Shown: one piece after another, positions 45,690 through 53,906 of the stretch
Position numbering within the stretch: position 1 is the stretch's first letter
Layout: every line of letters starts with the position of its first letter
Assembly: GCF_013408535.1 (NCBI RefSeq)
Contig: NZ_JACBZA010000001.1
Coordinates: 6,346,850 to 6,410,849 of the forward strand
DNA: 64,000 nt
Source: Actinopolymorpha cephalotaxi
Lineage (GTDB): Bacteria; Actinomycetota; Actinomycetes; Propionibacteriales; Actinopolymorphaceae
Direction of reading: 5' to 3'
Notes under the pieces: model-generated
Told to the model about the DNA's origin: nothing
What the model saw: the letters and a program-made list of their open reading frames with translations, nothing else
Databases searched by the model: none
Program-made: the position numbers and the translations under genes

Positions 45690-45769
45690 AGCTTCGCCGC
45701 CGCCTTGAGGACGCCGACGACAACGCAGAACGCGATGATCGTCAGGCCGACGAACAACAGGTCACTCAC
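45686..45769 (-). CDS. 27-residue membrane peptide coupled to kdpF
   Basis: The peptide reads MSDLLFVGLTIIAFCVVVGVL then KAAAKL: one hydrophobic helix and a basic end, so inside-positive and membrane-bound. The GTG at 45769 follows GAGAGGC, and the stop overlaps the kdpF start (GTGA), which ties its translation to kdpF. The frame is open upstream to 45871, but that part reads through the putative promoter region. It resembles KdpF in size and topology but not in sequence. Similar small peptides before kdpF are seen in Actinobacteria, though I know of no established role. It could be a leader or an extra subunit. Confidence 0.6.
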   Translation of the reverse strand: MSDLLFVGLTIIAFCVVVGVLKAAAKL

Positions 45770-45887
45770 GGGGTGCCTCTCGTTGCCGATCTTTCGACGG
45801 GTGACCGGACGACCCGAAACCCACTCAAGTGGACGGTCGTCCTCCGTCGACTGGTCCTTAACGGCGTCCATACGGGATCGCGGCCGA

Positions 45888-45906
45888 TCTTGACGCGTTC
45901 TTGACG
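45888..45906 (-). promoter_or_regulatory. KdpE-box candidate: direct repeats 11 bp apart
   Basis: CGTCAAGA occurs twice on the minus strand (45899-45906 and 45888-45895), exactly 11 bp apart, the spacing used by OmpR-family dimers on one face of DNA. It lies about 120 bp before the leader peptide; a weak -10-like TATGGA follows 15 bp downstream. It fits activation of kdp by KdpE, inferred from position. Confidence 0.5.
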
Positions 45907-45920
45907 GCCCTCGTGCGGAG

Positions 45921-47897
45921 TCAGCCCACGTGGACGTGCGGGCGCCGGGCCGGATCGGGCTCGGCCTCGCGCAGAACCTCCCGGGTGACCGGGGCGACCT
46001 CGCCCACGCCGATGAGGAGGAACCTCGCCAGGTTGGTGAGCGGGTTGCCCTCGGTCCACTCGAAATGGATGTGCGGGCGCATTCCGGTGCGGTCGCGGAT
46101 GTCCAGCAGCAGGGCGGCCAGCGCGTTGGGCACCGTGGAGCTTTCCATCCGCAGTACGCGGTACTTGCCGTGCAGGACCAATCCGTGCACGTTCAGACTG
46201 GACTCGAACTCCGACGGGTCGCGGACGAGGACCTCGGCGAAGATGATGTCGTCCTCGACCGGGACGTCGGCGTCCGCACGAATCTGGCGGAGCTTCTCGC
46301 GGTACTCCGCCACGTCACCCGCGCCGGGCTCGTTCGCGACCAGCCGCACCCTGCGCCGGGCGCAGTCACGGACGAACCGCTGAGCCGTCTCGTCCAGGGT
46401 GACCTCGGTGACCCGCAACTCGAAGGCGCGGTAGGAGCGGGACAGCAACGAGACGGCGATGATGGCGGCGATGAAGCAGGCGCCGATCTTCACCCCGTCG
46501 GGGCGTTCGGCGATGTTGGCCAGAGTCGTGTAGACGAAGACCGCCGCGATCACGCCGAACGCCGTGGTCCAGTGGTGTTCGCGTGCGCGGCGGGCGGCGA
46601 TGGTCACCGCCACGGCGGCGGAGGTGATCAGCACGAGCACGCCGGTCGCGTACGCCCCACCCTGTGCGTTGACGTCCGCCTGGAAGATCCAGGTGATGAG
46701 GAACGCCACTCCGGTCAGCACCAGCACCATCGGGCGGGCAGCCTGCGCCCAGTGCGGTGCCATGCCGTACCTCGGCAGGTATCGCGGCAGGAGGTTCAGC
46801 AGTCCGGCCATCGCCGACGCCCCGGCGAACCACAGGATCGCCACCGTGGACAGGTCGTACACGCTGCCGAACCCGCTGCCGAGGTACTCGTGCGCGACGT
46901 AGGCCAGTGCCCGTCCATAGGCGGGCTGTCCGGGCTGGAAGGCCTTCGCCGGAATGAGCAACGTGGTGACGATACTGCTGGTGATCAGGAAGACGCTCAT
47001 GATCAGCGCGGCGGTGGTGAGGAGCTTCCGCGTGCCCCGGATCCGGCCGGTCGGCCGCTCCTCGGTGTCGTCGGGATCGCCCTTGATGTGCGGCATCACC
47101 GCCACACCGGTCTCGAAGCCTGACAGGCCCAGTGCCAGCCTGGGAAAAACCAGCAGTGCAAGGGCGATCATCAAGAACACGTCGCCGTGCTGGGTGGTCA
47201 GTGCCCGGCTCCAGTCGGCGACGACGTGCGGTGCGGTGACCACGTGCCACAGTCCGACGGTGACGACGACGGCGTTCAGGGTGAGGAAGACCGCGACCAG
47301 GGCGACCGCCACCCCGATCGCCTCCTTGAACCCCTTCAGGAACACCGCCCCGAGAACGGCAAGAAACACCAGGGTGATGCCGACCTGGTGGGTGTCGAAC
47401 ACCGCGGGCACGTGCGGGTTGTTGATGACGTGCGCGGTGGCGTCGGCGGCGGACAGCGTCATGGTGATGACGAAGTCGGTGGCCGCGAATCCCAGCAGCC
47501 CGAGCACGAACAGCTTGCCTCTCCAGAACGGCAGCAGGCGTTCGAGCATCGCGATCGACCCCATGCCGTGCGGGCTCTCCCGCGCCACCCGGCGGTAGAC
47601 CGGCAGCGCACCGAAGAGGGTGACCAGCACCAGTACGACCGTGGCCAGCGGCGAGAGCAGGCCGGCCGCCAGGGCCGCGATCCCGGGCTGGTATCCGAGC
47701 GTGGAGAAGTAGTCCAGCCCGGTCAGGCACATCACCTTCCACCAGGGACTGCGTGGATGGGAGTGGTCCGGTTCGCTGAACGCCGCCAGCCGCCGGGACC
47801 GGCGGGGCATCCCCTCCAACAGCCACTGGCGCAAACCTCGCGAAACCGACCGGCCGCCGGTGTTGCTGGGTTCGGCCACGGTGTGCTCCCGTCCCAC
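45921..47897 (-). CDS. APC-superfamily permease with cytosolic C-terminal domain (possible K+ transporter)
   Basis: A 658-residue protein. Residues 50-480 hold about twelve helices, beginning [28 protein letters not shown], a broken first helix of the APC fold. The last 170 residues are soluble ([34 protein letters not shown]). The arrangement of twelve helices plus cytosolic tail resembles the KimA/KUP group of K+/H+ symporters, and the gene sits just upstream of kdp in the same direction. It may be a second K+ importer, though amino-acid transport cannot be excluded. The GTG at 47897 lacks a clear ribosome site; a GTG six codons later (47879) follows GGGAG and may be the true start. Confidence 0.75.
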   Translation of the reverse strand: MGREHTVAEPSNTGGRSVSRGLRQWLLEGMPRRSRRLAAFSEPDHSHPRSPWWKVMCLTGLDYFSTLGYQPGIAALAAGLLSPLATVVLVLVTLFGALPVYRRVARESPHGMGSIAMLERLLPFWRGKLFVLGLLGFAATDFVITMTLSAADATAHVINNPHVPAVFDTHQVGITLVFLAVLGAVFLKGFKEAIGVAVALVAVFLTLNAVVVTVGLWHVVTAPHVVADWSRALTTQHGDVFLMIALALLVFPRLALGLSGFETGVAVMPHIKGDPDDTEERPTGRIRGTRKLLTTAALIMSVFLITSSIVTTLLIPAKAFQPGQPAYGRALAYVAHEYLGSGFGSVYDLSTVAILWFAGASAMAGLLNLLPRYLPRYGMAPHWAQAARPMVLVLTGVAFLITWIFQADVNAQGGAYATGVLVLITSAAVAVTIAARRAREHHWTTAFGVIAAVFVYTTLANIAERPDGVKIGACFIAAIIAVSLLSRSYRAFELRVTEVTLDETAQRFVRDCARRRVRLVANEPGAGDVAEYREKLRQIRADADVPVEDDIIFAEVLVRDPSEFESSLNVHGLVLHGKYRVLRMESSTVPNALAALLLDIRDRTGMRPHIHFEWTEGNPLTNLARFLLIGVGEVAPVTREVLREAEPDPARRPHVHVG

Positions 47898-48048
47898 CGC
47901 CGTCGAGCGGACGTCGAGGGGGTTTCTCCTTCACAGTAGGAGAGACGGGCCTGCCGCGAGACGCGATCGCGTCATCCCACGGTCATCGGGCGCGAATGCG
48001 CGCGGGCCGGGCGAACCGGACGCGGCAGTCCCTTCGGGGCACGGCCCT

Positions 48049-48444
48049 TCAGGCGATGCCGGTGACCGCGCCGGCCTCGTCGGTGACGTAGAGACCCTTG
48101 GACAGGTCCACCAGGACGAGGAGGTTGCCGAACGGGTCGGCGGCGACGACGACCCGGCCCACCGGAATGTCGGACGGTCCGCTGACGATCCGCCCGCCCG
48201 CCACGCGGACGGCCTCCGCCGCCTCGTCGACGGAGCCCACCAGCCAGTTGGGGGCGTACGTCTGCTCGGTGGTGAGGACGAGTTCGGTGTCGCTGTCCGG
48301 GAGCCGCAGCCCTGCCTGCCCGACGGCGTCGTTACGCCACACCAGGGCGTGGCCGAGACGCTCGCGGTAGAAGGCGAGCCCGCTGTCCAGGTCGGGCACC
48401 GGGACCGTAACAGCGTCAACCTTGCGCAGCACGGGCTCCGTCAT
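48049..48444 (-). CDS. VOC/glyoxalase superfamily protein
   Basis: A 131-residue protein: VDAVTVPVPDLDSGLAFYRERLGHALVWRND begins the first VOC module and AADPFGNLLVLVDLSKG ends the second. The LDSGLAFYRE..LGH pattern is typical of glyoxalase/bleomycin-resistance-like proteins. The Glu/His metal set is not complete enough to call a glyoxalase I. The ATG at 48444 was preferred to 48468 because conserved sequence begins right after it. It is followed by unrelated genes and has no evident operon. Confidence 0.82.
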   Translation of the reverse strand: MTEPVLRKVDAVTVPVPDLDSGLAFYRERLGHALVWRNDAVGQAGLRLPDSDTELVLTTEQTYAPNWLVGSVDEAAEAVRVAGGRIVSGPSDIPVGRVVVAADPFGNLLVLVDLSKGLYVTDEAGAVTGIA

Positions 48445-48498
48445 GCCGGAGAGCCTACGGCCAGGCAAGGCCTCTCCTGTGCAGGCAGCGCTTGCTCT

Positions 48499-49167
48499 TC
48501 ACCTCTCGCAGACCGAACCGTCACCGTCGCGGTCCCGGTACCAGTCGTACTCGGGATCCACGCCCTGCTGATATGGGCCGAAGCCAGCGGCGTTGGCCGC
48601 CTTGCAGGTGTCGAATCGGGGATCGGTCCCAGAACTGCCGTCGGAGGAGTCGTCCGAGGTATTCCCACTGTCAGGCGAGTCATCGGAGGACTCTAACTCG
48701 TCGGAGCCGGTCGAGTCGCTGGCGCTCCAGGAGTCGTTTTTCCCTACCGAGCCGTCGGAACTCGCTCCGGATTGGTGCGGCAGCGTTTCGCAGGCGACTC
48801 CATCGTTGTCCCTATCCAAGCCGCTGGGATCGGAGGGGTCCTGGTCGTAGACCGCCTGGGACTCTTCCTGGGTGGAGAAGTCGCTGCAGTTCAGGTCGTC
48901 GGAGTAGTCAGCACCTGCGTTCGCGTCGGCCTCCGCGCCAATCGCCGCGTCCTCGGGCGTCGACTCATCCGCGGGAGTCTCGGTCGGCGTGGGTGTGGCG
49001 GTCGCGGTCGCAGTCGGGTCGAGGGAACCAGCCGCATCGCCGGACGCGTCGGGCCCGTCCGACCCGCCGCAGTGAGATATGAGAACGAAGGCAATAAAGC
49101 CGATGAGAATGAGGCAGCCCCGCCCTCCTCCACTGTTGGAACGCGCCGACGCACGTGTACGAGACAA
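48499..49167 (-). CDS. Membrane-anchored or lipoprotein-like protein with two excalibur calcium-binding domains
   Basis: A 222-residue protein. Residues 16-33 ([17 protein letters not shown]) are hydrophobic and end in Cys, possibly a membrane anchor. Residues 35-85 are Thr/Pro/Ala-rich. Two excalibur domains follow: [19 protein letters not shown]...[10 protein letters not shown] (about 92-132) and [16 protein letters not shown]...[10 protein letters not shown] (about 183-221), each with the D-x-D-x-D-G-x-x-C-E calcium loop and paired Cys. A 50-residue Ser/Asp-rich linker joins them. The TTG start at 49167 has GGGGGGATC just upstream. Excalibur domains often occur on extracellular nucleases, but here stand alone. 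Confidence 0.82.
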   Translation of the reverse strand: MSRTRASARSNSGGGRGCLILIGFIAFVLISHCGGSDGPDASGDAAGSLDPTATATATPTPTETPADESTPEDAAIGAEADANAGADYSDDLNCSDFSTQEESQAVYDQDPSDPSGLDRDNDGVACETLPHQSGASSDGSVGKNDSWSASDSTGSDELESSDDSPDSGNTSDDSSDGSSGTDPRFDTCKAANAAGFGPYQQGVDPEYDWYRDRDGDGSVCER

Positions 49168-49194
49168 GAGATCCCCCCGGACCAGTCATGATGA

Positions 49195-49232
49195 GCCACC
49201 CGTACGCCGTGAGGCCGCGGCATACGGGTGGC
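49195..49232 (-). terminator. Stem-loop terminator
   Basis: GCCACCCGTA (49195-49204) and TACGGGTGGC (49223-49232) are perfect 10-bp arms with an 18-nt loop. On the minus strand it follows the stop at 49307 by 75 nt and precedes the excalibur gene, so it probably ends the upstream transcript, or attenuates into the next gene. Confidence 0.6.
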
Positions 49233-49306
49233 AAGGTCGTTGACTAACCCGCAAAGACAGTCTCAGGTTGCGTCAGCGCGAATGTCGGTTCTGCAATGTG
49301 GCGTTG

Positions 49307-50668
49307 TCAGTCGGCGGTGGCGGTCAGGACCAGGCGGCCGTAGTCGCCGTACAACCCGCCCACCTGGACGTAGTACGTCGTTCCGGCGGTCGTCCCCAGG
49401 TCGACGCGAGCCTGCAGGGTGGTCGGCGGCAGCGGGAAGCCGGGGCCGTCCTCGTCGTTGCAGGCAACGGGTTCGAGCCCGTCGTCGGTGGCGGTGTAGA
49501 CGGCGAGCACGGTGTCGAAGTCGCTGCCGGCGGTGTCGAGGTGAAGGATCCCGCCGGTGCCCTGCACGGCGTACCACAGGGTGCGGGACACCGGCCCAGC
49601 CGCGCACGGCATGTCCGCCTCGGCCTCCTCGACGGCTCCGCGGGTGGAGGTGTGGACCGTCGTACCCGGCCTCAGGGCGGCCGCCGTCGCGAAGGTGTCG
49701 TTGCCCGGTGCGGGGCCGCCCGGCTTGGGTCCCTCCGCAGCGCTGATCTTCTCGCGGGTGAGGATCTCCAGGTGCTCGCAGGTGGCGTCGACCGAACCCC
49801 AGGGCAGATCCGCCTGTGCGGTCACCGCGTACGGCGTGACCTTCTGCACCACGCGGGCCTTGGACGTACGCAGAACGCTGGTGGTGGTCTCGCCCGTGGG
49901 TCGCGCGGTCACCGAGACCGGGACGTTCGCGATCACCTCGGCGGTCTCGGAGTCGCGCAGCGGAAGCGTCGCCACGAACTCGTCCACCGGTTCGACCGGG
50001 CCGAACAGGTTGTACTGCCGGCCGTCGTGCTCGACGTCCACGGAGAGGAAGTACTCACCCTCCGCGGGGCCGAACAACCCGACCACCGCGTTGCCCTCAC
50101 AGCGCACCGAGTCGAACAGTTGCCGCTCCGACCGCACCGTCGCTGCCGGGGAGTTGGAGCGGTACGTGACGAGCGTGGACGTCCCCGTGCAGTCGAGGGA
50201 CGCGATCGTGTAGCGGGGCAGGACGAGCGTCGGCCGCACGGCCAGCGTGGACGCGACGGTGTGCGACTTCACGTGCTGGTTGCCGTTGTCGTTACGCCCG
50301 TCGGTTTCCACCTGGGCGGTGACCGTCGTGGTCGCCGTGAACGCACCGCTGCCGGCGGGCTCACCCTCGGCGTCGTAGACGTCCAGCTCGTACGAGGGTG
50401 AGCCGTCGTTCCAGCTGCCGATGCCGTACGCGTTCAGGACAGGAGCGTCGTCCGGGCCGACCGCCGCGTACGCGAAGTCGCCGAAGTCGGAGGAGGCGCC
50501 CGCGGTGACGAACACCGCTTCGCCGGTCGTGGTGGTCCCCGAGCACTGCAGCCCTGCGTGGAAGGAGGTCTGCGTGGTGGGTGGCGCCGCGCTCGCCGAC
50601 GTGCTCGCCATCCCGCCGGCAAGAATGGCGAACGCGGCAACGCCTGCGACTCTGCCGAACCTCTTCAT
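49307..50668 (-). CDS. Secreted hypothetical protein with C-terminal PPC-like domain
   Basis: A 453-residue protein with a clean Sec signal (MKRFGRVAGVAAFAILAGGMA...ASA). Residues 30-310 have alternating beta-strand character with few recognisable motifs. Residues 325-450 (PGNDTFATAAALRPGTTVHTSTRGA, SRTLWYAVQG, DTAGSDFDTVLAVYTA, TTYYVQVGGLYGDYG) match the bacterial pre-peptidase C-terminal (PPC) domain, a beta-sandwich on secreted proteins. No catalytic domain is visible, so it may be adhesive or structural. A single-gene unit is likely, since terminator-like stems lie on both sides. Confidence 0.75.
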   Translation of the reverse strand: MKRFGRVAGVAAFAILAGGMASTSASAAPPTTQTSFHAGLQCSGTTTTGEAVFVTAGASSDFGDFAYAAVGPDDAPVLNAYGIGSWNDGSPSYELDVYDAEGEPAGSGAFTATTTVTAQVETDGRNDNGNQHVKSHTVASTLAVRPTLVLPRYTIASLDCTGTSTLVTYRSNSPAATVRSERQLFDSVRCEGNAVVGLFGPAEGEYFLSVDVEHDGRQYNLFGPVEPVDEFVATLPLRDSETAEVIANVPVSVTARPTGETTTSVLRTSKARVVQKVTPYAVTAQADLPWGSVDATCEHLEILTREKISAAEGPKPGGPAPGNDTFATAAALRPGTTVHTSTRGAVEEAEADMPCAAGPVSRTLWYAVQGTGGILHLDTAGSDFDTVLAVYTATDDGLEPVACNDEDGPGFPLPPTTLQARVDLGTTAGTTYYVQVGGLYGDYGRLVLTATAD

Positions 50669-50699
50669 CTGTCCCCCCGGCTACGGAACTCGCGACCGC

Positions 50700-50726
50700 A
50701 CCGGGCGACGCCTGCCGCCGTCCGGT
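50700..50726 (-). terminator. Weak stem-loop, possible terminator
   Basis: 50700-50710 and 50716-50726 pair at 9 of 11 positions around a 5-nt loop. It lies 56 nt past the PH-domain gene on the minus strand. Confidence 0.35.
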
Positions 50727-50781
50727 GGCGAAGATCGTAAAGGCAGACAGCGGGTGTGTGTAATGGTTTCGCAAAAACCGG

Positions 50782-51156
50782 TCAGAGTACGTAGCCGGCG
50801 ATCAGCTGACCCAGTTGCCGGATGTCGGAGCTCCCCTTGAACTCCAGGCGTACCTTGCCCAGGCCGCTGAACCAGAGGTCGAGTTCGGCGTCCAGGTCGA
50901 ACGTCCCCGAGGTCTCGACCGAGAACGCCTGAATCTTGTTGTACGGAAGAGAGGTGAAGTCCCTCTTCTTACCCGTCAGCCCCTGAACGTTGACGGCGAT
51001 CAGACGCTTGTCCGTGAAGACCACGAAGTCGCGCATCGCCTTGAAGGAGCTGACCACCTGCTCCCCCGGAATGAGAAGCGGCGCCACCAGCGGTGCGAGG
51101 TCAGTGGTCGGGCACGGGTTGAGTTTGAAGACGGACCCGTTGGCGAAGTCGATCAT
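50782..51156 (-). CDS. Bacterial PH-domain protein (bPH_1 type)
   Basis: A 124-residue soluble protein. LVAPLLIPGEQVVSSFKAMRDFVVFTDKRLIAVNVQGLTGKKRDFTSLPYNKIQAFSVETSGTFDLDAELDLWFSG is the standard bacterial PH-like fold with the VFTDKRLIAVN strand and the SLPYNKI loop. It has no signal or membrane segment. Such proteins form ring-like oligomers; their cellular role is unknown. It lies between a secreted protein and an arabinofuranosidase with no evident link. Confidence 0.87.
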   Translation of the reverse strand: MIDFANGSVFKLNPCPTTDLAPLVAPLLIPGEQVVSSFKAMRDFVVFTDKRLIAVNVQGLTGKKRDFTSLPYNKIQAFSVETSGTFDLDAELDLWFSGLGKVRLEFKGSSDIRQLGQLIAGYVL

Positions 51157-51190
51157 CGCGCCACGATAGCGCCGCTGGGAGTCGCCGGGT

Positions 51191-52831
51191 TCAGAGCGTG
51201 AACGACAGGACGGTCACCGAGTGGGGCGGGAAGTCGAACTCGCCGGACGGCACGTCCACCCGGCCGCGATCGCGGACGCACACGTTGCCAGGGTTGCTCA
51301 GGCTGTTGCCGGCGAGCACGTCGTCGACGTCGGCACCGAGGTCACGGACGTCCGCGGTGGGCGGCAGTGCCTCGGCCCTTGCATCGAGGATGATCCGCGC
51401 CCTGATCGGAGCTGAGCGGTGCCGGTTGATCACCGCGACCCGTAGGAAGCGCCGGTCCTCGGTGAGGGTCGCGCTCACATCGAGATACGCGACGACGGCC
51501 GGACGTGTGGTGTGCAGGCCGCCGCGCTCGCGTTCGTCGCCCTGGCGTACGGCCGCGGTCCTGGCCGGGCCGTCGACCTGGGTCGCGAGCGCGCGGGAGC
51601 CCAGTGAGTTCTGGTAGAGGTCCCAGACGTGGTAGGACGCCGACTTCACCGCGCCGCCGGGACGGGCGACGACCAGACCGTTGGCGTTGACCAGGTTGAC
51701 GGTGTTCGCCATCGTCGGGGGTACGGGCAGGTCGGAGCCACGGTGCAGGGCATGGAACACCCCGGCGTAGAACAACGCGTCCGCCAGGGTGCGGGGGCTC
51801 CAGCGGTTGACGCGGAGCTTCGCCGGCGACCCGCCGGCCGCCGCGACGTCCCGCGGAACGACCCCGCCGTCGTCGGAGGGCAACGGCTCGGGCCAGCCCG
51901 CGGGCTCCAGGTGCCGGATGTTCCACTCGTCCAGGGCCAGTGCCAACGGACGGTTGACACCCGCCTTCGCGGCCAGGTCGGAGACGAGGTGGGAGTAGTC
52001 CTGGATGCGTTGTTCGAAGTACGTCGGTTGCGCCACCACCGCGTCGTAGTCGTCGTCACCGGACGCGGGCGAGAACAGATGCGTGCTCGCGCCGTACAGG
52101 TGAAGCGACACGTAGTCGACCAGGTTGCCCGCCTGCTCCAGCAACGGGCGCGTCCACTCCTCCTGCTGCCACGGGATCCCGACCGCGACGAGCTTGATGT
52201 CGGGGTCGACCAGGCGCATGAACCGCGCGTGCTCGCGGGCCGCGGCGGCGTACTCGTCCGCCGTCCGGTGGCCGTACTGCCACGGTCCGTAGACCTCGTT
52301 ACCGATTCCCCAGTAGCGGACGCCGTACGGCTCAGCTCGGCCGTTCTCCGCGCGCCGGCGGGTGTAGGCGGTGTCGGCTTGGCTGTTGGCGTACTCCACC
52401 CAGCGCACCGCCTCGTCGACGTCGCGGCAGTTGTGCACGAGGTACGGCTCGGTGCCGACCTCGGCGCACCAGGCAAGGAACTCGTCGGTGCCGAAGCGGT
52501 TGGTCTCCAGCCCGCCCCAGGCCAGCTCCAGCCTACGGGGCCGTGAGTCGCGTGGGCCGATGCCGTCCTCCCAGCGGTACGGCGACGCGAAGTTGCCACC
52601 CGGCCAGCGAACGATCGGCAGGCCGAGCTCCTGGCACAGTGTCAACACGTCCTTGCGCAGGCCGCTTCGAGCGCCGGGGCCGTCGTAGGACAACGGGGAT
52701 CCCTCGTCGAAGACGCCGCCCTCGATGTTGCCGAAGAACGAGGACTCGAGGAAGTGGCCGTAGATCTGCGGGTCGATGCGGCCCACCTCGCGGCTCCGGT
52801 CGATCAGGATGGTCGCGGTCGGCTGGGTCAC
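51191..52831 (-). CDS. GH51 alpha-L-arabinofuranosidase
   Basis: A 546-residue cytoplasmic enzyme. IDPQIYGHFLESSFFGNIEGGVFDEGSP and RWPGGNFASPYRWEDGIGPRDSRP are the GH51 barrel start. The acid/base Glu lies in WGIGNEVYGPWQ and the nucleophile Glu in LALDEWNIR. A C-terminal beta-sandwich (from about residue 400) completes the family plan. It releases arabinose from arabino-oligosaccharides of plant hemicellulose or pectin. The GTG at 52831 follows GGGAGAG. No arabinose uptake or catabolic genes are nearby. It is downstream of the XRE/MmyB regulator on the same strand, but a stem between them suggests a separate transcript. Confidence 0.93.
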   Translation of the reverse strand: MTQPTATILIDRSREVGRIDPQIYGHFLESSFFGNIEGGVFDEGSPLSYDGPGARSGLRKDVLTLCQELGLPIVRWPGGNFASPYRWEDGIGPRDSRPRRLELAWGGLETNRFGTDEFLAWCAEVGTEPYLVHNCRDVDEAVRWVEYANSQADTAYTRRRAENGRAEPYGVRYWGIGNEVYGPWQYGHRTADEYAAAAREHARFMRLVDPDIKLVAVGIPWQQEEWTRPLLEQAGNLVDYVSLHLYGASTHLFSPASGDDDYDAVVAQPTYFEQRIQDYSHLVSDLAAKAGVNRPLALALDEWNIRHLEPAGWPEPLPSDDGGVVPRDVAAAGGSPAKLRVNRWSPRTLADALFYAGVFHALHRGSDLPVPPTMANTVNLVNANGLVVARPGGAVKSASYHVWDLYQNSLGSRALATQVDGPARTAAVRQGDERERGGLHTTRPAVVAYLDVSATLTEDRRFLRVAVINRHRSAPIRARIILDARAEALPPTADVRDLGADVDDVLAGNSLSNPGNVCVRDRGRVDVPSGEFDFPPHSVTVLSFTL

Positions 52832-52873
52832 GAGTGCTCTCCCGGGTCTGTGGTACGACGACGTGCAATCTTC

Positions 52874-52905
52874 CCGTTAGATGGGTGATGTCGCCCGGCT
52901 AACGG
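52874..52905 (-). terminator. Stem-loop at end of XRE regulator gene
   Basis: CCGTTAG (52874-52880) and CTAACGG (52899-52905) are perfect 7-bp arms, with a further GGG/CCC pair inside. The stem includes the regulator's stop codon and lies 43 bp before the arabinofuranosidase start, so it may also be an operator. Confidence 0.45.
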
Positions 52906-53774
52906 ACAGGACGCACCTCCGCGCGGTCGTCGGCGAGGGCGTCAAGTGCTGCTTGCGATGCGGGATCGGCGGCGCGGTAGAAGATGAGCCGCTGACTCGG
53001 GTCCTGCAGCGGTGTCAGCACCTGGTACTCGATGGTCAGCGGCCCGACCCGGGGATGCAGCAGCGACTTGTGCCCTCGCCCGTTGACGCGTACGTCCCGC
53101 AGCGCCCACAGCCGGGCGAACACCTCGTCCTGCGACGTGAGCTCGTCCACCAGCGTGGCAAGATCCGTGTCGTCGGGACGGGTGGCCCAGGCGGCGCGCA
53201 GGTCGGCGATGCCCTCGCGGATCACGCGTTCCCGGTCGACGTAGAACTCCTGCATGCCCGGATGCAGGATGCAGATCCACAGCACGTTGCGATGCTCGGG
53301 CGGCAGCGCGCCGAAGTCCACCATCAGGCCGGCCATTTCGGCGTTCCAGGCGAGGATGTCCAGCCGGTGGTTGAGCAACATCGCCGGCAGCGGCGACAGG
53401 TCGTGCACCAGCTGGGCAAGGGCCGCATCGACGTGAGCCTCCTTCCGCGTGCCGGGACCGCGTTCGGGCGTGCGGTGTGCGGTCCGCTGGTGCGCCAGGT
53501 CGAACAGATAGGCCCGCTCGTCCCCGTCCAGCCGCAGCGCGCCCGCCAGCGCGTCCAGTACCTCCGCGGACGGCCGCAGACCCCGCCCCTGCTCCAGGCG
53601 TACGACATAGTCGACGCTGACGCCGGCCAGCTCCGCCACCTCTTCACGGCGCAGCCCCGGCGTGCGGCGGGCCCGGCGACTGTCCGGGAGACCGACGGCC
53701 TCAGGCGACAGGCGTTCGCGACGGGTGCGCAGGAACGCCGCCAGCTCGGCTGTGGTGTCGATCGTCGTGGCCAC
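52899..53774 (-). CDS. XRE-family regulator with MmyB-like ligand domain
   Basis: A 291-residue protein. Residues 9-90 are a lambda-repressor-like helix-turn-helix (RTPGLRREEVAELAGVSVDYVVRLEQGRGLRPSAEVLDALAGALRL). From residue 115 it has the MmyB ligand-binding domain (MLLNHRLDILAWNAEMAGLMVDFGALPPEHRNVLWICILHPGM), a PAS-like fold that may bind fatty-acid-like ligands. Divergent from an aldo/keto reductase, it is in the common arrangement where the regulator represses the reductase and itself. A 9-bp inverted repeat straddles its GTG start. Confidence 0.88.
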   Translation of the reverse strand: MATTIDTTAELAAFLRTRRERLSPEAVGLPDSRRARRTPGLRREEVAELAGVSVDYVVRLEQGRGLRPSAEVLDALAGALRLDGDERAYLFDLAHQRTAHRTPERGPGTRKEAHVDAALAQLVHDLSPLPAMLLNHRLDILAWNAEMAGLMVDFGALPPEHRNVLWICILHPGMQEFYVDRERVIREGIADLRAAWATRPDDTDLATLVDELTSQDEVFARLWALRDVRVNGRGHKSLLHPRVGPLTIEYQVLTPLQDPSQRLIFYRAADPASQAALDALADDRAEVRPVR

Positions 53775-53807
53775 CTTCGCGATTCTAGGCCGGGGAAGCG
53801 CGAAGGT
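53773..53807. promoter_or_regulatory. Inverted repeat across regulator start, operator candidate
   Basis: ACCTTCGCG (53773-53781) and CGCGAAGGT (53799-53807) are perfect 9-bp arms with a 17-bp spacer. The same half-site in looser form (GAAGGT) recurs several times in the gap toward the reductase start. It fits autorepression by the XRE protein. Confidence 0.5.
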
Positions 53808-53906
53808 AGGAAAGCCAGTCCCAGGAAGACCTTTCCCTTACCCGGCCCCAGCCGGCAGGCCGAAGGTGTACGCGTAGGAGTTCGTACGACCTTCCTGGAG
53901 TCACAC

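Noticed and set aside
47898-48048. Possible c-di-AMP (ydaO-type) riboswitch before the K+ permease-like gene
   Set aside because: The 151-bp region shows none of the conserved ydaO-type elements that I could recognise; a covariance-model search would decide.
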